Positions 26,708-34,607 of a DNA stretch of 38,044 nucleotides are shown one piece after another. Location of the stretch: contig JAUICE010000014.1 in the NCBI GenBank assembly GCA_030428185.1, positions 1 to 38,044 on the forward strand. Direction: 5' to 3'. A model generated the notes under the pieces. That model saw only the letters and a list, made by a program, of their open reading frames with translations. It ran no database searches and was not told the DNA's origin. Each line of letters begins with the position of its first letter. Position 1 is the first letter of the stretch. A program made the translations under genes and the position numbers. Source of the stretch: Gammaproteobacteria bacterium. Lineage in GTDB: Bacteria > Pseudomonadota > Gammaproteobacteria > Legionellales > Legionellaceae.

Positions 26708-27753
26708 TGACCCCTTTTGTTTTACTCATAATTTTTATGATTTTCTTTTTTATGTTTAGAATGAATGTAACTGTTATGTTTATGATCGTAATATTTTTTG
26801 TTGCATTAATTCGTTCAGGTGTTTTTATTGTTAATGAAGGTGAGCAAGTGGTTTTAACTCAATTTGGAAAAATTGTAATGAAACCTTACAAACAACCAGG
26901 CTTATATTTCAAAATACCTATTATATGGAAAGCTAATTATTTTGATAAAAGAATATTTACTGAAAATGAATTTCGTATTCGTTCGGTAACTCAAGATGAG
27001 TATTTCATTTATCTTGATACAGTAGTGAACTGGAGAATTTCTGATCCTGAACTTTTCTTTATTCGCTTAAAGGGATCTAGCGATGAAGTTCGAATTCTAC
27101 TACGTAATATTATCTCTGGAATGATTAGAGACAGCATTGGACGAACTGACTTAGTGGGAGTTATTCGCTCTAAACGACTACATTCCGTCTTTGATAGCAT
27201 TATGATTAGTAGAAAATTAAATAATAATATAGACATAATGGCAATGCATAAAAAAGTAAAAGGAGGACGCCCTCTTCTTATCAAAAAGGTGAAACAAGGT
27301 GTCACAGATTATCTTGCCCAATCGGGTATAGCGGTTTTAGGTATCTACGTTAAAGATATTACCTATGATCCTTCGGTAGAAAAGTTAGTCTTTAAACGAA
27401 TGATAGCAAAAAGACTGATACAAGCTGATAAGTTGCGCTCAAATGGATTAAACATAAAAAATCAGATTGAGGGAAAGCTAAATTTGGCCAAAAAAAATAT
27501 TATAGCTCCCGCCATTAAAAAGGCCTTAATTATTAAAGGAAAAGCAGATGCTACTGCAACTCGCATTTATGCACAGGTCTATCAAAAGGATAAGGAGTTT
27601 TATAACTATTGGCGCCGATTAAAAGCATATAAAAACAGTATCCCTTCAAACTCAGAAGGATTTATATTATCAACCGATTTGGATTTTTTTAATGCTCTTC
27701 AAAACAAAAAATCATCTAATATAAAAATACCACTGCGGGATGAAATTAAATAA
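26707..27753 (+). CDS. HflC-like SPFH/band 7 protein
   Basis: Partner of the preceding HflK-like protein. A hydrophobic N-terminal region of two spans (about 3-16 and 20-38; canonical HflC has one) is followed by the band 7 domain: GVFIVNEGEQVVLTQFGKIV (38-57), KQPGLYFKIPI and LDTVVNWRISDPELFF, the usual HflC order. Then comes a helical region with KADATATRIYAQVYQKDKEF, the HflC-type segment. The length of 348 is near normal. The one-base TAATG overlap with the upstream gene implies coupled synthesis. It is the last gene before the IS scar. Confidence 0.87.
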   Translation: MTPFVLLIIFMIFFFMFRMNVTVMFMIVIFFVALIRSGVFIVNEGEQVVLTQFGKIVMKPYKQPGLYFKIPIIWKANYFDKRIFTENEFRIRSVTQDEYFIYLDTVVNWRISDPELFFIRLKGSSDEVRILLRNIISGMIRDSIGRTDLVGVIRSKRLHSVFDSIMISRKLNNNIDIMAMHKKVKGGRPLLIKKVKQGVTDYLAQSGIAVLGIYVKDITYDPSVEKLVFKRMIAKRLIQADKLRSNGLNIKNQIEGKLNLAKKNIIAPAIKKALIIKGKADATATRIYAQVYQKDKEFYNYWRRLKAYKNSIPSNSEGFILSTDLDFFNALQNKKSSNIKIPLRDEIK

Positions 27754-27902
27754 ACCACTAAAAATCATTGGGTTACGCATGTAATATATGACCTTACCTG
27801 TAGAAGTCTCGACCAGAACGTACACAGTACTTGAAAAGTAGAGGGTTTCCCGTTTTGATAAAGGTGTTAAGACTTTAAATCAAAACAAATAGGAGACTCT
27901 CT

Positions 27903-28315
27903 ATGTTACCTAGTAACAATCCAATTATAAAACACAAACAAGGCTTATAAGCCTAGCTTCAGAATTAAACAATGTGTCGAAAGCTTGTAAGGTAATGGGT
28001 GTATCACGAGATACGTTCTACCGCTACCAAGAAGCGGTGTCTGAAGGTGGCGTTGAAGCTTTAATCAACCAAAACACCAATTACGGCTGCAGATGCCTTA
28101 AATGACGAGGTTCTACCATTCTTTAAAGCGCGAGAGCTACCTATGCTACGTATTTTAACGGATAGAGGAACTGAGTACTGTGGGCGTGTAGAGCAGCATG
28201 ATTATCAGCTCTATTTAGCCATTAATGACATTGACCATACAAAAACAAAAGTAATGTCACCGCAAACTAATGGTATTTGTGAGCGTTTTCATAAGACTAT
28301 TTTACAAAAGTTTTA
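27903..28315 (+). pseudogene. IS481-family transposase, frameshifted, internally deleted and truncated
   Basis: The start ATG (27903) gives MLPSNNPIIKHKQG and then a stop caused by loss of one base near 27943. In the next frame the N-terminal helix-turn-helix continues (SKACKVMGVSRDTFYRYQEA). Around 28068-28075 the sequence jumps directly to KTPITAADALNDEVLPFFKA and MLRILTDRGTEYCGRVEQHD, part of the catalytic domain, so about 170 residues including the first catalytic Asp are missing. The SPQTNGICERFHKTIL block with the last catalytic Glu is present, but recognisable sequence stops near 28315. It cannot encode a working transposase. I could not fix the element ends; the spacer from 27754 may contain its left end. 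Confidence 0.87.
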
Positions 28316-28430
28316 TAGCAATTTAAAAAAAATCTCTTTGCCTAACGTTTTTCATAACCAAATGATTATAGTGGATTTATGTTATACGTTGAGCAAAGTA
28401 AAATCTTTAAATTTTGAGCTTTTTGATGGA

Positions 28431-28448
28431 GGAATGTCTAGACATTCC
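28431..28448. repeat. 18-bp perfect palindrome
   Basis: GGAATGTCTAGACATTCC, perfectly self-complementary, in the non-coding scar after the transposase remnant. It could be a protein-binding site or a hairpin arm of a decayed element. Confidence 0.55.
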
Positions 28449-28473
28449 GACTGATAAAAATATCAATAGTTGG

Positions 28474-28554
28474 AGATTCGGTGAAGCTCAAAACCACGCA
28501 CCTTCATTTCTATTGGGTACATACATTCAACCTGTTAGCATACATACCGAATCT
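28474..28554. repeat. Small inverted-repeat unit carrying dispersed repeat copy 3
   Basis: AGATTCGGT (28474-28482) and ACCGAATCT (28546-28554) form a 9-bp inverted repeat around 63 bases. Inside, on the minus strand at 28500-28519, is TACCCAATAGAAATGAAGG, a variant of the repeat at 1628 and 17454. It resembles a small non-autonomous element. Confidence 0.4.
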
Positions 28555-28613
28555 AATGAAAATAAACTGCAAATAGCTTTGTCCGCTCTTTAGTATTATT
28601 CAAGTGGTTACCT

Positions 28614-28641
28614 GTGGGTTCGAGTCCCACCCTCGGTACCA
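28614..28641 (+). other. 3' end of a tRNA-Leu gene without a body; candidate attachment-site remnant
   Basis: The T-arm is complete: stem GTGGG (28614-28618), loop TTCGAGT, stem CCCAC (28626-28630). It is followed by acceptor strand CCTCGGT, discriminator A and encoded CCA (28639-28641). The acceptor strand fits a tRNA starting GCCGAGG, as in bacterial tRNA-Leu, with a G-U first pair. No D-arm, anticodon arm or 5' acceptor strand precedes it. Integrases that use tRNA 3' ends leave exactly this kind of duplicate, so it may mark the edge of an integrated element. Confidence 0.68.
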
Positions 28642-28754
28642 TTGAGAAATATTGTATCACTTCTTAACTTGAACTTCGTCTCAACACATTAAACATTATT
28701 TTGTACAATGGGAGCGATAGTGGGCAAAACTGCGCCTAGTTCTACTTGATATTC

Positions 28755-30125
28755 TCACGGTACACAAAATCCTGATACAGCATCAACGAGCTGTTCTCTT
28801 AAGTGCATCGACGATGGTGGTTCGAATCTAATTATAGAATCTCTCCAAAAGTCTATTACTTTCATCCCAAAGAAATATTCTGCTATAACAGGCAAGGAAG
28901 CACCGTCTTTAGATCGCTGTATCTGCGGCGGCTGGTTTCTTTGAGGTCCACGCGAGTGTATTGAATAGGCATATTGATAACCCAGTCTAGAAAATGACCC
29001 AAATTTTAGAGGAAAAAATAGCGAGCGGCTCCCAATCTTTAGCGAACGTAAAACTTTTTCATTTCGTTCAGCTCGATTATAAATTCCCTGAACATAATCC
29101 ATTGCAATATTAGCAGGTATGTATCGCTGTACGTACCCTACAACTTGGTTCCAAAATAGCCTTTTTTGATCAGCACTCTCAAATTTTTGTACTTCATAAA
29201 GATAAAGTGCGCTGACAATGTGATATGGATTAAAAATCTCTTCTTCACTTGAGCACTTAGTAAAATCTGCCCTAAACTGTTTAAGAGCTTGCCAGAGCTG
29301 CGACTCATTAGTTAAATCAAGACTAAGTGCTTTTTTAACATCATCATTATTACTTTGACAAATTGCTTGTATGATGTGAGTAAAATCAAACGAAGTTTGT
29401 GTTAGATAATGGTGATAATGTCCTTCTGGAAAAATGGCTTGATACTGACGAGCCATTTCTTCTTTTGACATATATTTAGCTAACATCTCACAGAGCTCAT
29501 CATCCATGGCACAAAGAGCGGCTTGAAAAGCAGTCTTTTTCTTGACCTTTCGTCTTGAATAATCGGTGACGGTGACTTTTTCAGTGAGTAGTGTCTCTAC
29601 TAAGCGTGGATTGTCTTTAAGTAAAGCTTCTGCTTTGCTTAAATCCCCATAAACAATCAATTGCACTAACTCAACGGCCTTGGCATTAGACTTTTTGAAA
29701 AAACCTAATGGAGAGCTCATGGTTGTTCTTTCAGTTTCTGCCTGCTCAAGAATACCATTAAGTCTATCGGCCATCGTGGTTTGAGAGAGCAGAGTTTGTA
29801 ATGGTTCATTCTCCATTAACAGCTGACGCCCTTTCTTGGTGCTTACTAAAGTTTCTGCAACCGTCTTACCTTGGTATTTGCCCTCGGGAATAACACTATT
29901 CATGCCATCTATAGTAAGGCTCTGCAAAAGCAAAGGATTATCATGTAACCAAAAGAGAGTATCGCTTTTATACGCTGGGCTAAATAATAGTAAAATTGCT
30001 TCATTGATATCTGCTCCCGTCTCTACATAGGCTCTCACCGAGGCAATCTCTTTTTCGGCAATGGCAATAGAAAAGTAAATACTTTGTAAACTCGGATCTG
30101 TTTTCAAGTCTGTTGTTATTGGCAT
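28755..30125 (-). CDS. Putative effector, helical-repeat protein of a Legionellales-type family
   Basis: 456 residues, no signal peptide, no membrane span. Residues 20-45 (EIASVRAYVETGADINEAIL) look like a degenerate ankyrin-type repeat. The central block LIVYGDLSKAEALLKDNP (156-173), then KVTVTDYSRRKVKKKTAFQA (183-202), resembles a module I recall in many uncharacterised Legionella and Berkiella proteins, several regarded as Dot/Icm substrates; this is memory, not a search. The C-terminal part is polar, with RGPQRNQPPQIQRSKDG, and ends SGFCVP without a clear secretion signal. ATG 30125 follows AAAGGGG, a good ribosome binding site. It lies directly beyond the tRNA remnant, reading towards it. 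Confidence 0.78.
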   Translation of the reverse strand: MPITTDLKTDPSLQSIYFSIAIAEKEIASVRAYVETGADINEAILLLFSPAYKSDTLFWLHDNPLLLQSLTIDGMNSVIPEGKYQGKTVAETLVSTKKGRQLLMENEPLQTLLSQTTMADRLNGILEQAETERTTMSSPLGFFKKSNAKAVELVQLIVYGDLSKAEALLKDNPRLVETLLTEKVTVTDYSRRKVKKKTAFQAALCAMDDELCEMLAKYMSKEEMARQYQAIFPEGHYHHYLTQTSFDFTHIIQAICQSNNDDVKKALSLDLTNESQLWQALKQFRADFTKCSSEEEIFNPYHIVSALYLYEVQKFESADQKRLFWNQVVGYVQRYIPANIAMDYVQGIYNRAERNEKVLRSLKIGSRSLFFPLKFGSFSRLGYQYAYSIHSRGPQRNQPPQIQRSKDGASLPVIAEYFFGMKVIDFWRDSIIRFEPPSSMHLREQLVDAVSGFCVP

Positions 30126-30166
30126 AAAAACCCCTTTTATGCTTAAAATATACTCGGGTTGATCAA

Positions 30167-30194
30167 TGTTACACTTATGGGGCGCAGTGTAACA
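30167..30194. promoter_or_regulatory. Inverted repeat, candidate operator of the effector-like gene
   Basis: TGTTACACT / AGTGTAACA, perfect over 9 bp with a 10-base GC-rich centre, beginning about 42 bases upstream of ATG 30125. The position and symmetry fit a dimeric regulator site or a leader hairpin. No T-run suggests termination. Confidence 0.4.
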
Positions 30195-30494
30195 AAAAAC
30201 ATAAGAAGAAAAATTAAGTGAAGCTTAAAAGATTGTTTATATTTTAAGTCAACCTCTGTACACATTAAAGAGTGGCAACCTATTTAAACCCAAATTTAAA
30301 GAATAACCGAAGGAACATCCTAATATTTAGTCGTGTACCGAGATACTTTAGGATGTAAAGATGAACTATAAAATCCTCACTCACAAATTACCCTGCATAA
30401 ATCAAATCGCAAATTTCAGTGAATTTTCAAAGTTAAGAGTTATTTTAGCATCTTGCTGCTTTAGCCTAAAACATCGATATAATGGTAAGTTTTT
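30195..30494. other. Intergenic region with a 9-bp inverted repeat
   Basis: About 300 AT-rich bases with no open frame I would call. ACATCCTAA (30315-30323) and TTAGGATGT (30348-30356) form a perfect 9-bp inverted repeat with a 24-base loop. The rest shows nothing recognisable. Confidence 0.45.
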
Positions 30495-31028
30495 TTAAGT
30501 TAGACTTAGCATTGGAGTAAGCCTAGATGATAAATTTCCTCTGCCATCGTCAACACGAGTAACAAAAGCAAACTTATGGTATGTGCAATCCCCAAATTTA
30601 TTAGGTAAAGCAATGAGTTGATAAACAGCTTCAAATTCTAAGTGGTCAATCTCTCCGTTAACGATTATGCGATATTCTACGTCTTCTTCCTGACATAAAC
30701 TCCCGTGATAACCTTCAAAATAAATAACTTTAGCGCCTTTATACTTTGAAAGGATGCTCTTTCTTTCATTACTATCCATAGGAAGACTTGATTTTAAAAA
30801 TATATGACTCATCGTTGATGAGTTTAACTTTCCTAGTCTGTAGCCACCGAGAAAAGTGGGTCCAGAAACTCTTTTAATGATAACGTTACCAGTTGAACTA
30901 AGTAAACCAAATAAAGCCGCCGTATCTCCACATCCAAATTCTCTAACTACCGTAAAACCATCTAATTCAGACGCAGCAAAAACTACACTTGTATAGAATA
31001 TAAAGAATAACAGAATGGTTTTTTTCAT
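30495..31028 (-). CDS. Exported protein of unknown function
   Basis: 177 residues with a clear signal peptide (MKKTILLFFIFYTSVVFAAS, cleavage after VFA). The mature part has four cysteines (in EFGCGDT, SLCQEE and FGDCTYH among others), suggesting disulfides in the periplasm or outside the cell. No family recognised. ATG 31028 is the natural start. It has no close co-directional partner: the effector-like gene is about 370 bases away on the same strand. Confidence 0.75.
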   Translation of the reverse strand: MKKTILLFFIFYTSVVFAASELDGFTVVREFGCGDTAALFGLLSSTGNVIIKRVSGPTFLGGYRLGKLNSSTMSHIFLKSSLPMDSNERKSILSKYKGAKVIYFEGYHGSLCQEEDVEYRIIVNGEIDHLEFEAVYQLIALPNKFGDCTYHKFAFVTRVDDGRGNLSSRLTPMLSLT

Positions 31029-31214
31029 AACTACTTAAGCCCATCAATTTTTTCACGAAATCTACTATATGTTTTTATAAATGTAAAATAACAACATAAT
31101 ATACCACTATCCTCTCATAATGCGCGTTTTTGAGCTTCATCAAATGATGCTTTACCATAGATTGTTTTTCTCTAATAATAAAAGTCTAAACAATACTTAG
31201 AATCGCCAATTGAA

Positions 31215-31673
31215 ATGATTAAATACGGCTGCTTTTTTTGGAGCATTTATATTTGTGCTTCGACACTATTGATTGAGTTACTGCTTGGTAGAACAGTTAC
31301 TCTTAATATACTTTTTGATTTCATTTATTTAAAAGATAACCTTATTTGGTTAGTGCTGCTCGCAAGCATCATTGCAACATTTATCATTTTTAACATTTTA
31401 AAACACAAACTAAAGGCTAGATTATTTCCCTATTGGTTACTGGGGTTTTTTATCGCAAACTTAACGATTATTTTTTATATCGTACTATATGCCATCTTTT
31501 CTCCCCCTGCCATATGGGCTTTAGAGGGGGCTTGGGGGTATCTCCACGGCCCAGTGATTACACTCGTTTACTTCTATAAACTAGGTATTCCAGTGCCTTT
31601 TATTTTAGCCTCTTTAATTGCAGGCTCGTTTCTGTATGTAAAACATCAGTCGATAATCTCGATCAAAGAATAA
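31215..31673 (+). CDS. Small multi-pass membrane protein of unknown function
   Basis: 152 residues with about four hydrophobic spans (roughly 5-25, 45-65, 73-97 and 113-143). The loop FSPPAIWALEGAWGYLHGP is the only distinctive segment. No function can be given. Start ATG 31215. It is convergent with the TDT-family gene 37 bases downstream; a weak CCTCA / TGAGG inverted repeat lies between the stops. Confidence 0.65.
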   Translation: MIKYGCFFWSIYICASTLLIELLLGRTVTLNILFDFIYLKDNLIWLVLLASIIATFIIFNILKHKLKARLFPYWLLGFFIANLTIIFYIVLYAIFSPPAIWALEGAWGYLHGPVITLVYFYKLGIPVPFILASLIAGSFLYVKHQSIISIKE

Positions 31674-31709
31674 ACCCTCAATGTTCTATCACGTATAATG
31701 AGGAGTACT

Positions 31710-32645
31710 TTACCTACGGCTTTTTAGGAAAATGAACGTATGTAATAATACATAAAAAATAATGCCCGTTGCAATCACGCCCTCTATTAGCGCTATCCTC
31801 TCTAGTCCTAAACCATAGGATTGTAACTGTGTAATACTTTGTGCCCAATGAGAAAACTTCAGCATAGCTGTCGCACTAATGGCTAAAGGAAAAGTAAATG
31901 CAGAGTAAGCTGGAGTAAACTTAAGTTTTAATAAGTGAAATAGCATAAGATAAACACTTGTGGTCATCACCACTGCAATCGAAAAAAGAGCTATCGTCAA
32001 TAGCAGATTAGGATAAATGGAAAGACTTAAATACCCCGCCAAGGTTAAGCTAGGGGGAGCTGCAAAAATAGCTAAAGAAGGTTTGCGCCCTTCATCAATT
32101 ACACCACCAACAGTGATACGAAAGAGCATTAATGGCAATAACACAGCATAACTCACAATACCAAACTTCAAAATAAAATAGGCAATTGGGATATACTGTG
32201 GAGCAGGCACAGTTAAGCAAGAAACCACTAAACCAATGGGTGGAACAAACCAACTGGGTATCATATGAGTTAACTGAAAATGACGAAGTTGATAAAAAGA
32301 AAATATCACAAAAAAAGTCACGTGCAGTCCTATGGCAAATAACCATAAAGCTATCGATATTGATAATGAGTATAATCCAACCGTATGACTCATGATCATC
32401 AAAGCCATAGCGAGTGTAGGAATAACACTTCCTACTGTCGGATGCTTAAGTTCGTCGATTAAAATTGATGGGGTGCAAATAAACTTTAAAAGTAGCGGCA
32501 ACAGTAAAAAAAAAGCAAGACCAAAACCAAAACTTAAGATATAGATAGTACTTACAGGAAATACTTTTGACCAAAAGGCACAAATACCAACAACGCCTAA
32601 AGTCAGTCCTGAAATAGCCGTAGGATAACTGCTTGCTTGACTCAT
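31710..32645 (-). CDS. TDT/TehA (SLAC1-like) family transporter
   Basis: About 311 residues with ten membrane spans, of the family that includes TehA and SLAC1-type anion channels and some sulfite or C4-dicarboxylate exporters. Supporting segments are the glycine-containing first span (SGLTLGVVGICAFWSKVFP) and PSWFVPPIGLVVSCLTVP in the middle, a family-like motif. I start at ATG 32645 because GGAGAG precedes it; an upstream in-frame start at 32693 would add 16 basic residues. It is divergent from a LysR regulator across 96 bases, the classical layout of a regulated exporter. Substrate unknown. Confidence 0.83.
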   Translation of the reverse strand: MSQASSYPTAISGLTLGVVGICAFWSKVFPVSTIYILSFGFGLAFFLLLPLLLKFICTPSILIDELKHPTVGSVIPTLAMALMIMSHTVGLYSLSISIALWLFAIGLHVTFFVIFSFYQLRHFQLTHMIPSWFVPPIGLVVSCLTVPAPQYIPIAYFILKFGIVSYAVLLPLMLFRITVGGVIDEGRKPSLAIFAAPPSLTLAGYLSLSIYPNLLLTIALFSIAVVMTTSVYLMLFHLLKLKFTPAYSAFTFPLAISATAMLKFSHWAQSITQLQSYGLGLERIALIEGVIATGIIFYVLLHTFIFLKSRR

Positions 32646-32708
32646 AATGACTCTCCGTGTTTTTTTAATGATCACAATATAAGGCATTAACAAAAATAAG
32701 TAAAATAT

Positions 32709-32722
32709 ATTATAATTATAAT
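32709..32722. promoter_or_regulatory. Palindrome in the LysR/TDT divergent promoter
   Basis: ATTATAATTATAAT, a perfect 14-bp palindrome of the T-N11-A type bound by LysR regulators, 20 bases before the LysR start. The region is very AT-rich, so chance is not excluded. Confidence 0.35.
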
Positions 32723-32741
32723 CTTTATAAGAAATATTTAT

Positions 32742-33641
32742 ATGAAGTTCACACTAAGACAGCTACAAGTGTTTGTTTTTACAGCAAAATATCAAAACAT
32801 ATCGATTGCTGCTGATAACATTGCCATTACACAAGCCGCTGCAAGTATGAGTTTATCGCAGTTAGAAACTCAGCTAGGGAAAAAACTATTTGCTCGAGAC
32901 GGTAAGCGTTTACTACTCAATGAAATTGGACAAAGATTATTGCCAGATGCACACGCCATATTACAAAAAGCGAATGAGTTTGAGTTACAGGCTAATAATG
33001 ACAAGCCTAGCATAGCAGGACATATTCGCATTAGCGCAAGTACAACCATTGCCTGTTATCTACTACCAAAAATATTAAGCCAATTCACCAAAGAACACCC
33101 TGAAATAAGTTTTGAGCTTTTTGCGCATAACACAGAAAATTGCATCAAAAAAATATTAAATCTAGATGCCGATTTAGCACTTGTTGAAGGCATGAGTCTT
33201 CAACAAAACATTGACTATCAACCATGGATGACAGATACATTAACTGTGTTTTGCCATCCAAAACATCCTCTAGCAAAACAAAAAAACGTTTCTAACAAGC
33301 AACTCACCAATTACCCCTGGCTTTTAAGAGAGAAAGCATCCGGCACGCGTCAAATTGTCGAACAGTGGTTAAATCCTATCTCACCAAAGATTAAACAGTT
33401 TACGCTTATTAATAATTCACTAGCGATTAAAAACTATATCAAGACAAACAAACTTGCATTGAGTTGCTTATCACAAGCCATCATCAGTGATGACTTAGTA
33501 AGCGGATCATTAGTTTCGTTAGCGATTAATACATCTCAACTAACAAGACACTTTTATATCGCTCAATACAAAGCTACTACCATCTCCAAAGCAGCAGCTT
33601 TACTTTTAACTTTTCTATCAAAATATGACAGCAAATCTTAG
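32742..33641 (+). CDS. LysR-family transcriptional regulator
   Basis: 299 residues. N-terminal winged helix-turn-helix (TLRQLQVFVFTAKYQNISIA, then ITQAAASMSLSQLETQLGKK) and linker helix (about 1-87), then a two-lobe ligand-binding domain (ISASTTIACYLLPKILSQF, about 93-111; YPWLLREKASGTRQIVEQW, about 189-207), as in regulators of the CysB/YeiE branch. The divergent TDT exporter is the probable target. Confidence 0.92.
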   Translation: MKFTLRQLQVFVFTAKYQNISIAADNIAITQAAASMSLSQLETQLGKKLFARDGKRLLLNEIGQRLLPDAHAILQKANEFELQANNDKPSIAGHIRISASTTIACYLLPKILSQFTKEHPEISFELFAHNTENCIKKILNLDADLALVEGMSLQQNIDYQPWMTDTLTVFCHPKHPLAKQKNVSNKQLTNYPWLLREKASGTRQIVEQWLNPISPKIKQFTLINNSLAIKNYIKTNKLALSCLSQAIISDDLVSGSLVSLAINTSQLTRHFYIAQYKATTISKAAALLLTFLSKYDSKS

Positions 33642-33818
33642 AATCCATTTCTTATAAATTTGTACAAAGCAAATACTCTTTACATTTTATTAATGGGAAA
33701 TTGCATAAAAATAGCATAGTATGCCTGGCCATCATACGTTTCACTAGGTGTTAAGAATGCATTGCGTATATTGTTAAATGAAAGTAACAGTCGCCCTCGG
33801 ACTCACATATTTAAGAAA

Positions 33819-34523
33819 ATGTATAAAATGAAACAAAAGAAAGAAACCACATACAGTCGAGATGAAGACAAGCAAAAAACCAGCGCCTGGGCTAAAAATA
33901 AAAAAGAAATAATACTAGACGTAGTAGCTGCAATTATTGCTATATGTGCATTTACAATACTTGCAATACTATCTCCCCCTGCTGTATTTAGTGTTCTAGC
34001 AAAAATTGGCCTTTTTCCTATGGAAGTTATCGCTACAGGTTCATTTTTTGGTGGCTTAGCAAGCATAATACCAGATAAGATTCAGGCGGCAGTATGCTTT
34101 TCTATATTTGTAATCACAGCTGGATTAGCCGCCTTATCATTTATGTTCCCTCCAGTTGGTGTAGCAATAGCCGGAGTGATTAGTGTTGCCATAGCAACTC
34201 CATTGTTGTGCTCAGCCATTAAAAAAATTTCTTCTCTTATCTCTAAGCGAGCACATAAAACAAAGCCGTCTGCTCCCGGGAAGCCTCCTTTTTCTCTGAG
34301 TTCGCATAGCTCACCATCTTCAATGCAAACAATACACAAAACTTTATCTAGCGCTACCATTAGGTCACTAGAAAATGCCAAAGAGAATCTCAGCCTTGAG
34401 CCACCAACAACAACCACAGGGCAAAATATCAGGGAGAGCATGTCAAGTGATGACATACCAAACACACCATCCGGACAATCGACTGGAACTGAAGAAACTG
34501 CTACAGCAGTTTTTCAATTATAG
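33819..34523 (+). CDS. Hydrophobic protein with Ser/Thr-rich tail, unknown function
   Basis: From ATG 33819, 234 residues: a basic N-terminus (MYKMKQKKETTYSRDEDKQK), three hydrophobic spans (about 35-52, 67-85 and 93-130) and a polar 95-residue tail rich in Ser, Pro and Thr, ending with acidic residues and ATAVFQL. No family recognised. The layout, hydrophobic hairpins plus a flexible tail with Glu near the end, is seen in membrane-inserted effectors of intracellular bacteria; this is inference. A TTG 19 codons upstream (33762) would extend the frame but adds nothing convincing. It is convergent with the tandem pair that follows. Confidence 0.6.
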   Translation: MYKMKQKKETTYSRDEDKQKTSAWAKNKKEIILDVVAAIIAICAFTILAILSPPAVFSVLAKIGLFPMEVIATGSFFGGLASIIPDKIQAAVCFSIFVITAGLAALSFMFPPVGVAIAGVISVAIATPLLCSAIKKISSLISKRAHKTKPSAPGKPPFSLSSHSSPSSMQTIHKTLSSATIRSLENAKENLSLEPPTTTTGQNIRESMSSDDIPNTPSGQSTGTEETATAVFQL

Positions 34524-34536
34524 TGAACATAAGACC

Positions 34537-34564
34537 ATCCCACACCTAAAGCTAGATGTGGGAT
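34537..34564. terminator. Hairpin between convergent genes
   Basis: ATCCCACA / TGTGGGAT, an 8-bp stem with a 12-base loop, in the 84-base gap between convergent genes. T-runs are absent on both sides, so its role as a bidirectional terminator is probable only by position. Confidence 0.5.
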
Positions 34565-34607
34565 AATGATAATTCAGTAAAGATTGGAACACCTAGATGC
34601 ACGCTCG

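Noticed and set aside
27009-27305. 98-codon minus-strand frame
   Set aside because: It lies wholly within the HflC-like gene, whose product is clearly recognisable.
28811-28830. GGTGGTTCGAATCT, which looks like a tRNA T-loop near the tRNA fragment
   Set aside because: The stem does not pair (GGTGG against CTAAT) and it lies inside the 28755-30125 coding sequence.
34082-34465. 127-codon minus-strand frame opposite the 253-codon frame
   Set aside because: The plus-strand protein has ordered hydrophobic spans and a consistent tail; the opposite frame has none and no ribosome binding site.
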